The notes under the pieces were generated by a model, which worked only from the letters and a program-made list of their open reading frames with translations, did not search any database and was not told where the DNA came from. The position numbers and the translations under genes were made by a program. Positions 35,258 to 45,488 of a stretch of DNA of 64,000 nt are shown here, in pieces. Numbering within the stretch: position 1 is the stretch's first letter; every line of letters starts with the position of its first letter. The DNA is from Pocillopora verrucosa (Eukaryota; Cnidaria; Anthozoa; Scleractinia; Pocilloporidae): contig NC_089320.1 in NCBI RefSeq assembly GCF_036669915.1, positions 13,199,787-13,263,786 on the forward strand, read 5' to 3'.

Positions 35258-38200
35258 ATGGAGGGAGAAGAGGCTTTAATCCATTTTAATTGTTTTGTGC
35301 ACTACCCAAGTTTCACAGAAGAAGGACTAGAGGTAGAAACGGTCGCAAGGGGAAACGGCATCCAACTTCCTCCCAGCACACAACTTTCGAGTCTTGCAGC
35401 GAGCGTGTTGAGCGACATGTTCCAAAAGCAAGAAATAGATGGTAAAATTATCATGAAAGCGGACAACGCCAAAGGTCAGTGGATAAGTGAGCTTCATTTC
35501 GTTTGAATTTTTTTAACCTGACATTTAAACTTTGTTAGATACAATGCACTCTTCGCGAAGCCTGAGGTTCGAATCATTGATCGATGGGGAACTGACCACC
35601 CACATTTAGATCACTTCTATTGATGTAAGAAGTACATGGCTTTGATTTTGCTTGAATTGTTTCCCTCACGATCTCTCTAAATAAATTTCAACATTTCACA
35701 GGAACATACGATAGCTAAAATGAAATGCTTCCTTTTAAGTTCATTATTCCTTTCAATTTATTAAGATTTAAAAACCCTGGAGGTATAAGCATACTGTTAA
35801 GACTTATTATTCATTTCATAGAATGTGGTGTTTCTTTGTTCTTTTTTTTTTTCATTTGTCTACAAGACTTCGAGTATTTGGTCAGAATTTAGTTCCCCTA
35901 AGCAACTACATAAAGCGTTAAATTGAATTTGTATCCGTTTTTGTTCCGTGGATTATACAATGTAATCAGCGCTACATGTTGTTTTTGTTGTTTGTCACAG
36001 GAGATGCAAATCTTTATTACATTTCAGATTCTTTGATACTTGGGGAGGGGAGGGTGTGTTTGGAAGAGTATTGGCAAACTTTAAATGAGACGTGACCAAA
36101 TTTAATACAAGGAATATTCAGTATTGATAAGCCTATTTAAAAAACAACGCTATAATATTGTACTCATAAATATGTCGCTGTTGTACTCATATTTCCCCCA
36201 ATGCATTTTGTTCTGAGCATAATTTGCATATACCCTACCTCAACCTTTTGATAATTTGCGCATCCTTTACAATTGCACGCAAAAACAGCTGCTGAATTCT
36301 AGCATGCCATTAAAACGAGAAGACTTGATCGATCATGGTCCATTTACCCTTTACACCTTAACATCACTATGCATATTCTCCACACTTTTTTATCTACATT
36401 TCCTAAGGTTCTGACAAGAAGAATTTGTGTAACAATCAAGAGCTTTAATTAGTGATCATTTCCTGATATGTGATTCAGGGGTGATATTGTAAGGAAAAAT
36501 TAGATACTGGTCAGTCTAAGGATTTAAATGGTTAAGGGTCAGCTTGGGCATAATTTATAATGGAATTGAACTGAGTGGAGTGCAATTTAGTCTGAAATCC
36601 TATGCGTGATTTCAAAATCAAACAGGCACGCTTGGTGAGTTTGGTTTTAAATAACACTTACAATTTCAGACCAAAATTGCATGACACAAAGTTCATATAC
36701 CACTTTATTACAACTTCTGGTATTTTGAAGTAAAAAATTTGATTGCACAAATACAAGTTTTATTAAATATATACAAATATGGTCCAGTATTAGTAAGTTT
36801 GTAAAAAGTTACAAAAGTTGTCTTTTGTTTTCCTTTTAAATAAGCCTTAAAGTCTGATTGGTTGTGGTGTTTTAGTAAAGCTGTCTCATTGCCTGGGAAA
36901 AAGATGCAATTTAGAGCATAAAATTGTGCGACTGGTGAATAAATTGCATCACCAAGAGCCAGTCAAATTGCAAGGATCACCAGTTATTTCAAAATGGATG
37001 CAACAAAGAGTAAAGATATGTTCCACAGTAGTCTTATTCCACTGGCATATATTGGATGTGAGATGGTATCAAACATGATTTCATTCGTAAGATGGCTATG
37101 ATTATCATTTAAGAAGCAGAATTATCTAATTAGTTCACTTTAAAATAGTTATGACCAAATAAATACAAGTGAATAGAGACTATACCAAATTAATTTACAG
37201 GAGATGAAACTAGATTACATGTATTCTGGAAGTGAGAGCCCAAATCAGTATTGATATTTATTAGGACATCTTCAAGTTCCAAAAGTGCCTAATTTTAAAA
37301 TTAGAGAAGTCAAAAAAATCATTTTCACATCAGAGGTTTTGTTGACTGTAACACATCTTGAAAATGCCTTAGTACCTGAGTTGCACTCTTCCAGCCAAAT
37401 TATTAACAATTTGCTATTGTTAAAAATCTGAAACTGTGAACATTTTTAAAAATCATATATGTGAACTGTGCTTTAAGAGATGAATATTAAAGCAATCTTT
37501 GCAGTGATGAACACTACTTAAGCAGCTATTAAAATAAGGCCTGAAAAAATTCTGCTCTATATGGGATTTGAACTTATGTATTTTGCGATACGGATGCAGT
37601 GCTCTTTGAACTGAGCTAACAAGGCAACTAGGAGCAGGTCATTAAAAGTCTGGTAACTTTTGAAACCTACCCCATGAGATATGTTCAGGGAAACACTCTG
37701 CTAGTTAAGTGATAAGGCTTCCTTGATGTATCCCCTTTAGCCCTTTGACTCCTAAGATTGACTAGCATTTAATTTCTCCTCACGTATCACCCCTGAATCA
37801 AACATAAGGGTAACAAGAATAAAGGATATGATCACCAACCAAAGCAGTAGTTGATTGTTGGACAAATTCTCCTTGTCAGCACCTTAGGAAATATATAGAG
37901 AACAATAGGGAGAAAATACATGCAGATGATGGGGTGTGAAAGGTTGACTGTGTTTTGTTTGCTTTTTTTTTTTCCAGTGTTGATTCAAGTGCGTGACCAC
38001 TGGAAACCACATCCACTTGCAGACTTCACCTCAGCAGGTGACCTGGAAGTGACATTGCTTGATTCATTTGGTGAGATTCTATTTGCCAAAGATGCAGCAA
38101 TCAGCCTTCATGTTCATCTTTGTTATGAGTGAGTTGAAAAAATTCCATAGCTATATGCTAGTTATCAACAACTTGGGTATAATACTACAGCTTATTGTTT

Positions 38201-39725
38201 TTATGTAATTTATGTTGATTTGATTGGTGGGATAAACAAAATTTCCTCTCCAGAATGTTACTAGAAATACTGTGCATGGGGAAATGTATACAATGGTTAC
38301 TATTTTTTGAGACACTAGTGTAACAAATCAATTTTTTCTTTCATTAATGGTGGCCTGTTTAGCTCCTATTCAGGATAGAGGTTTTTACAATTCGGACAAC
38401 TTGTGGGATGATCAGTGGTGTTATTTCACATACCTTTTAAATGGCTAACCATGATGCTAACCCTAATGGCACAAGAAATAGTCCTAAGTCACTCCAGAAA
38501 TTAGCCTAGTGTTAGATTTGTGTGGGGAAAAAAAAAGTCTGTGACTGTCAAAAAGTAACAGAGTATTCTTACTGTAAGATATTTTACTGACATTAGTGTT
38601 TGTGCAATGTTTTTACAGTAAGGATTGGGATGATCAAAAAGTCAAGACAGCTATCAAGAAACTTCTAGAGTACTACAGCCAAACTCACCTAGAACGTATG
38701 CTGTGTCCATTTTCACAGGTATTATATAGGTAGAAAAAGAAATTGGAGGTGTACTTTATGTGGAAGTATAATCTTAAACTTTAAACTTTTGGCAATTTTT
38801 ATAAAAATGCAGCAAAAAAAGTTATTTTTTTAAAAACAACAACATTTTTACCCCATTGAGAGAAAAAATGATAGCTGATAAGAATCTATAAATACAAGAT
38901 AAAATTTACAATTGATTAAAGAAAAATAAAAGTGCTAAAAATGTTATTTAAACAAAGAGTTTGGCATGGTTGCAGTCTGTTTTGGGTTTTTTCTACCTCC
39001 AAAATAATCTTGCAGGTAGAATTGGCTGGCAATTTTCTTCCTGAACAAACTTGAAATGCTTGTCAACAAGAAAAACTTGAACATTGTAAACCCTATAACT
39101 CCCAAGATCTTATCGTTCATTCTCCCCTCCTTGTAAATTACTCATGAGAATTTTTTGTTATATCAAGATAACAACTTTGACCTGATCAGTTTGAGTATCC
39201 TCATAACCTTTTTGCTGGATAATGTAAGGATATCTTTGGGAGAAGTTACATGTTAATGGTTTCTGGGAGTTAAAGTATTTAAATTAACTTAGTATTGGTT
39301 TTTACTAGGGCATGCTGTCACAGATATCCAGAGACCAATACCCTTGCCGTCTGTCGTCAGAAAAAATAAAACTGTTTGCTGCATGGTATGAACATTCTCA
39401 GCTGAGCAAAGAACAAGAGCAAGATGGTTCATCCTCACCTGGGAAGAAAATGTTAGCCACTCTACGTGGAAAGAAAATTGTATTCAATTCAACTGTTGAA
39501 ATTCCACTGCTTAGGAAATGGTATGAAGAAAACCCCAAGCCAGATATTAAAGATCTGACAAGATATGCCGAAATCCTAAACAACTTGGACCAGCGCAAAA
39601 CAAGAGAACAAGTTCTAGCTCGACATGTGAATACATGGTTTAAGAATGAAAGAGCACGACTCAGGAGGGAGGGACTTCTGGAAGACTTGTCAAGACCTTC
39701 CATGGTGGTAACTACTGGTACATAG
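35258..39725 (+). CDS. SATB/Dve-like compass homeobox protein (ULD + CUT-like + homeodomain)
   Basis: Probable nuclear DNA-binding regulator. Exons 35258-35474, 37978-38128, 38619-38718 and 39309-39725 sum to 885 nt, giving 294 aa plus stop. Residues about 7-125 resemble the ubiquitin-like oligomerisation domain of SATB1: the second exon opens VLIQVRDHWKPHPL, like the LIQV.KW.P.PL of SATB. Next comes a CUT-like segment (about 140-185; CPFSQGMLSQI, then FAAWYEH), like the CPLSQSMISSI and FGRWYKH of SATB. A homeodomain follows at about 209-277, with recognition helix VNTWFKNERARLRR. Between helix 2 (YAEILNNL) and helix 3 there are about 13 residues instead of 4, an insertion I recall from Drosophila Dve. 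No CUT repeats and no second homeodomain are encoded. A MITE begins on the base after the stop. The fold assignment is by eye; orthology to SATB versus Dve is open. Confidence 0.82.
36343..36535 (+). repeat. TTAA MITE, type A (homeobox intron 1)
   Basis: TTTACCCTTTACACCTTAAC on the left, CAGGGGTGATATTGTAAGGA inside, and AATGGTTAA on the right. Confidence 0.7.
37439..37650 (-). repeat. tRNA-derived SINE copy (homeobox intron 1)
   Basis: Same family as 33423-33600: tail ACACTACTTAAGCAGC, CAAAATAAGGCCTGAAAAA-like block, then GGGATTTGAACTTATG (B box, minus strand) and ACTGAGCTAACAAGG (A box, minus strand). Confidence 0.6.
37736..37948 (-). repeat. TTAA MITE, type A, minus orientation, next to a splice acceptor
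   Basis: Shows the complementary type A blocks (AATTTCTCCTCACGTATCAC, AAATTCTCCTTGTCAGCACC, ATACATGCAGATGATGGGGTG). It ends about 30 bp before the exon 2 acceptor at 37977, so it reaches the likely branch-point and polypyrimidine zone. Confidence 0.7.
39087..39287 (+). repeat. TTAA MITE, type C, next to the last exon of the homeobox gene
   Basis: AACCCTATAACTCCCAAGAT at the left, GGGAGAAGTTACATGTTAATG and GGGAGTTAAAGTATTTAA at the right. It ends about 20 bp before the exon 4 acceptor (39308). Confidence 0.7.
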
Positions 39726-39929
39726 TTAACCCTTGACACCCTAAAATCAGTATGCATATTCTCCTTACTGCTTTTTATTCATTTCCTAAGATGCTGACAA
39801 TGAGAGTTTGTTTACCAATTAAAAGCTTCTTTCATTTGTGATCATTTCCTTTATTCTCAGGACCTTAATGTGTGATTCAGGGGTGATATTATTAGGAGAA
39901 ATTTGATGCTGGTCACTCTTAGGGTTTAA
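39726..39929 (+). repeat. TTAA MITE, type A, abutting the homeobox stop codon
   Basis: TTAACCCTTGACACCCTAAAA starts on the first base after TAG (39723-39725) and the copy ends GGGTTTAAA. The full type A interior is present. It therefore forms the start of the 3' UTR. Confidence 0.78.
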
Positions 39930-41135
39930 AGCAGTCTGTCCGAAGGATGGTTTCACATGAATCTTAGTTCATGTGTCTCAGTCACCCACCCCCAGATGGT
40001 ATTAAAGAAAGGTATATTTTATTATTGATTTGGCATTTATTGCAATTGATTTGGTTTCTCTAACCTCTTGGTGCTGATTTGTACTAAGGCAAACCACTAT
40101 AATCAAAAATCTCTGGTGTTATTTGCTTGAATGGTAGACTGAGTTTCTATACCCTGTGTAACCATAGCTGCACAAGAAACATGATTGATTTAACAAGAAG
40201 TTTTGTTATGAAATAGATGGTAATTCTCACACTTTGCATTTTCTGTCACCTTATGAAAAATCGGGATCTTGTGGAGCAGCAGGGTGAATTTGGAGAAAGA
40301 TGAATATACTGGAAACTCTTGTGAAACTGAAATACATCACTTAAACAACTATAACAATACAACTTGCACTGTTTTCTGTACATGTAGAGTAAGTATAATA
40401 TTGGGTTGACAGTAATAGTCACAGTTATGCCACGTGTTACTCATAAGCCTTTTGCAATTTTACTTTGATAACTGGGTGACACCTGGGCATGGGAAAGGGA
40501 ATTTTAAACAGGAACTCTTTACATGGCCAAAAAGTTAAAAGAATACACAAATTATGGGCAGGCCTACTTAGGCCTAACGTTGATAAATATTCAGTATCTT
40601 TTCTTTAGATTACATGTTAAATGGTTTTGATTGTTATGCTCAAACTTTGAGGCACTTAAATTATCAGCAAGCAAAATGAACTTGTCTTCAATAGGCTTTC
40701 CATATTACCTCAGTTATTTAATTTTTTTATTTTTCTTTGTAAAGTCTCTGATTAGTGAGACTATCTTTGTTTAGGAAGGAGGGTATGGATACTCATCCTT
40801 CCCCCTTTTACAACAAATCAAGCATAGACAGTACATTTGAAGGAATTAAGAGAGCATTTGCAGTCTATTTTTCCAAGGCAAAGGTGTGGAAACAAATGAG
40901 TCAAGTTTATAAATTGGGATGATCAGTTTGAATTAAAACATTAGTCAATTTAAGAAAGGTACATAAGGTAGATACTACATTTAAAGAATGTAATAACAGA
41001 ACTGCAGCTTTAGAGACAGCTTAAAACTAAAATGTAACAACTACTGCAATTAATTTTCATTTGTAGAAGATTAATGTCATCTATATAGTGAACTTTGCTT
41101 TTCTTCAAGCTCTTTATTACAAATATCATAGCTTT

Positions 41136-41272
41136 GGATCAATATCAGTATCTGGGCAACTGCCCACCTACCCCTCCCCTAACCCAACATTAACCTTAAC
41201 TTGTTGTTAATTGACTGTTGTTGAGTTAGGGGAGGGGTAGGTGGGCAGTTGCCTAGATACTGATATTGATCC
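41136..41272. mobile_element. Palindromic MITE with 8-bp target duplication, copy 1
   Basis: GGATCAATATCAGTATCTGG at the left is the near-complement of CCTAGATACTGATATTGATCC at the right, with arms of about 55 bp. The octamer ATAGCTTT occurs directly before (41128-41135) and after (41273-41280). An 8-bp duplication is typical of hAT-type insertion; that class is inference. Confidence 0.8.
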
Positions 41273-41623
41273 ATAGCTTTCAAGTGTTAGTTGAATGGTT
41301 ATGTTTTCTGATTGATTTAGAGCTCGTAGTATTTTGAGGGTGCTTACCCATGGCCAGAATCGAATACCCAGACCAGTAAAGTTAAAATGCAGTTGGTCAT
41401 TTTGGATAGGTTTCTTTAACTGTGACAAACCTTTCATTAAACCATAGGTTCAATTAAGGAAATTACTGGTCAAGCCTAGCAATTCTGATTGACCTCTTAA
41501 TTATCAGAGAAAGATATTTGTCTTGAGCTTGGAGCAAAAGTCAAAATTAAAGAATCTTCCTGTTTATTCTTTTCATTAGTGGGGTGTTTGAATGAGGCAA
41601 TCCTGACTACTGGTGAGCACCCT

Positions 41624-41832
41624 CAACCCTTTAACTCCTAGGATCTCATTAGTAATTCTCCTTACCTTGTTGGACAATTCTCATGATGTCAGCTAGGAGA
41701 ATTTGGTATTGGATCATCTAATAATCCCCTAATTGATGTGTTTACTGCTTCTTGTCACCTATCTGCTTGTTATTGTATTGACATTGTAAGGAGAAATTCT
41801 GTCTTGGTCACTCATGAGAGTTAAAGGGTTAA
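41624..41832 (+). repeat. TTAA MITE, type B
   Basis: CAACCCTTTAACTCCTAGGA at the left and GAGAGTTAAAGGGTTAA at the right, with the type B interior (GAATTTGGTATTGGATCATC, GACATTGTAAGGAGAAATTC). Confidence 0.78.
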
Positions 41833-43450
41833 ATATGATAGTGGTACAACTCAGTATGTATTTTCACGCATTATATAAACTTGAGGAAAAACTATTAATG
41901 TAAATAGTATTTAATGTAAAGTAATATATTTATGCATGGTTTAATCAGACTTGTGTAAAGACATTTGTGGAATTTTTTGTTCGATTTCTTCCTGAGTTTC
42001 GTCTCTTACCCACTGAGATCTGATCTGTAATTTTTCCTCCTACATTGTACGTGGGCTATTATGGATAACGGATAACTATACATCAAAGATCTTATCGTTG
42101 CACTGTCGTCGTGATCATCTTTTTAATTTGTTAGCGCATTACTTTCTTCCTGTTTAACTGGCTGTCAGATATGGATTGGTTAACCACTGAAATGAAACGA
42201 TGAAAGGGATGAGGAGGTATTATGTCACTTCGTTAGATTGTTTGATAAATGGATCGGATCCTCCAATAGATCCACGATGCGTTATTAGGAGTTATGGCAA
42301 TACAGGATATTTTAGATAAAAAAAAAAGGAATGCAGGAGGAATACTTCAAGAAAAAACTAAGAGCGAATGTCTAGGTTGACCGCGTTAAATAAAAAAGAT
42401 GGCACATGATCTAAAAAGTGACAACTTACATACTTTGCCTAGCGACAAATGCTTGAGTGTGTTACATCTGTACTAGTATCGGCTTTCTTCCTGTCTTCAA
42501 CGTATGTGGCAAAGGACTCTCGATCTACAGGATTAAATGGTTTGATTATCCTCTTTCAAGTCCATGGTGAAGCTCAATTTTACCCTAGAACTTTCTGAAA
42601 CCTTACATGTGGCGGAATATGGGAAGAAAAACAGACGCCTGCCGCTAGCTGTTATTTAGAAACAATTTCTATGCGGGAAACGGATGAGAATTTGAAACGA
42701 AAGCAGGGATAATATTGGACCTTGTGTCGTTTGCTATGAAAGGTTAGCTTATTTAATTGGTCTCTTGATCGGATACGGTGCTAACTGCTAAGATTTTCTT
42801 GGAATTCTGGATTCAACGGCGAGCGTTGCCCTTTTAGACAAAATTCAGTTTTCCCGGTTTTTCTGTGCGGAAATGAAAACCCAAACCTACTTTCATATCC
42901 TCGAAAACAACTCTATTTCCACTTATCATGGGCTTAACTTGAACCGGTTCTGAGCTATACCACATGCCAAAAATATTAATTAACAAATTGGCGACGAAAT
43001 ACGATGTTTGGATTTTGAAATATTGATCTCCAATAGCGTAGGATGATCGAGCCCAAAATGGAATGAAATGATCCTATCTCAGACTTAAACCACAGCGCCA
43101 TCTTCCTTTACTGAAGTAGTGGAACGTAGCCCATTTCAGCTACGTACCGGTAAGTGAATTGCAATATTCACTTATTCACAACCATCAAAATAGTAGGAAA
43201 GAGTTGAAATTGAATTCGTCATCAGGGTAATATTATCCACACTTTCCTGCGAGACATTAAAATTTGAAGTGGCAAGAGTAAAAATTTGCAGTCACCCCGA
43301 AGTACACAGAAGAAATAATACGAAGAAGTGATCCACTCTGTTGTACTAAGGGGTGTGTTTTTGCTTAGCTAAATGTAGACATGTTCTTCATTATAGCTAG
43401 GGACGCATTCCGAAAATTGTGAAAGAGGAGGGCAGAACAAACGTTGGTGA

Positions 43451-43535
43451 TAGTGAAAGCCCCCTTCCCCTCCCCCCCCCATCATCATTGGTGGTAGTGT
43501 AAGCCCCCTTTTCCCCCTTCCCCCCCCCCCCCCAC
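43451..43535 (-). repeat. Poly-C tracts (G-quadruplex potential on the - strand)
   Basis: Runs of 5 to 15 C interrupted by short spacers, for example 43461-43480 and 43521-43535. The - strand carries at least four G-runs of three or more within 50 bp. Confidence 0.6.
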
Positions 43536-45488
43536 CCCGCAGCTCGCCTCGTTTCTTTCCCCCTATTTGTTGGTAGTACAGTAGGGTTCGCTGCAGGAGA
43601 AAGTCTATGTTCCTTACTCCTTGCTATTTCGAAAAAAGAAAAACTGCTACTTTTGGCTTTCCGTGCGGATTTTAAATATATATAAGGCAACTTTCATTTT
43701 AATAGTTCTTAGATCTTCATTACATATTTTGATATTCGACAATATATCGATACGAGTGCCTTTGAACAAGAAAAGCACTGAAATAAAAGTAGATAAATAA
43801 TTTAACATTATGACACTCGTGAGAAGGTTGGTTACGAAAACTCTCTGAAACTACCAGAGGAAAAAGGGGGCGGCATTTTTACCGTCTTCCCTCAGACTGC
43901 CCTGCTTGCGCATATGCACCTTTCCCAGAGCGGAACACATTTATCATCTTGAGTTGACGTGTCATTATTTCGTTATTATGGAAATTAATCAAGCTCAATT
44001 AGACTCAGACAGACAGGCAATTAGTTTTACTGTTAGTGGAATCACGCATATCATTTGGCAATCATTTTGCATGAGAATCATACAGACTTAAGTTGGTTTC
44101 ACGATGTCTTAGTTACCGATATTACACAATTTTACTGTCTCAACTAAAATATCATCATAGATAAATTAAATCACAACAGTACAGTACGTACCCCAATGTA
44201 AAATAGAAATCGGCTTAACGAATAGTATAGCATTTACTTTAAAATTTCTCTCATCTCTACTAAAGGGGTGTCTCTGTTCATGAAAAACCGTTTTTTATTT
44301 CCAATTTCTACTATTTTCCTTCCGCGCCAAGAATTCCGTCAAAGGGGCTTTTCCTTACATTTTATTTGATGTAACGCGCGATGTCACGCTATGTTAACAA
44401 GAAGCGGTTGTTGCTTGGATACAACATGGCGAAGATCAGGTACAATGACATAAATGTCTGTTTCACGTGTCGATAGAGATATGAGATAAGGGCTCATATT
44501 TACAAGACAAACCGTAGATCTACCCAATAGGTAAGTCAGTTGTTTTTTTTTTTTTTAAAGAATCCGGCGTTTGTCCTGAAATGTCCTGAATGTTCATTGA
44601 TCCCTTAGCTTGATCTTCGACGTCGCTCGATATTTTGTTACACGCTCTGTCATTATTTTCGCCTTCGTTTCCTTTTTTCCTTTCTCACTCTCAACGGGAG
44701 TTTGATTTATTTGATATATTTATTTGATTTATAAAGTGAAATTCTGGTGTTTAATTTATCAATCTGCCATTGAATTGAATTTATCAATCTGCCACTTCGA
44801 AATTCTCGTCATATTATTTATTATTGCCAGACGGCCTCGCCGGCTAGATTTGCGGGAAGAATTTTTTCTTTCTCCTTATTTGAGAAATTTGGACAAGTTA
44901 TCGAGGTCTCAGTAGCTGGACAATCCTCTCTTTCTTACATAAACTCATCGAAATGTTCACCTTGAAAGCTGGGGTAAGGCGAGACTGTTGAAAAACCCAA
45001 ACAGCCCGGCTTGTCGTGGCCGTTTATTTTTAGTTTCGACGGGAGCGTGGATGTTTGACTCGGGTTTGAGCGCATTGAAACCTTGCTGCCCTCTCTTCTG
45101 GATACGGGTCGTGGCATTATCACAACGTCATAAATGCAGCCGACTTCTGTTCGATGAAACAATATTTTAGACCGAAGGCAAGGATTATAAACTTTACGTG
45201 ATGAACAGCGAATTTAAAAAGGCCATACATTGTAGGTGAATGATATCGCTTACATAGCGATGTGTGAATTTTAATGTAATCTTAACTTATCAATGATTAA
45301 GAACGTTCGTGTTTTACTCTACCACATATTGCGAGTGTATAATTTGAAAAGCGCTTTAACTAGAATTGTCTGGTGCGTTAAATTCTCTTCATTGTTTTTT
45401 GGACAGTTGTTGGTATTTGAATTTTACATCGATGAAATGAAATTTATTTTGATCTTGATTTCCCACTTGATATTCCAAAGGCAGGCGT

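Larger units (their letters stand above)
39930..45488. other. Intergenic region with several repeats; no gene seen
   Basis: Apart from the palindrome at 41136-41272, the MITE at 41624-41832 and the C-rich tract at 43451-43535, I see no supported gene. ORFs here are short or low-complexity. The stretch 44400-45488 precedes the PH gene and may hold its promoter and non-coding first exon; an ATG at 44426 is followed by a GT donor but does not join in frame to the PH exon. Confidence 0.5.

Noticed and set aside
43397..43690. 97-codon minus-strand ORF with Gly-rich stretch
   Set aside because: It translates the poly-C tracts; low-complexity artefact.
44426..44440. ATGGCGAAGATCAG followed by a GT donor as first exon of the PH gene
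   Set aside because: Joining it to the exon at 45489 gives a different frame from the PH domain; it could only be part of another or non-coding first exon. A nearby X-box-like GTTGCTTGGATAC is too imperfect to call.
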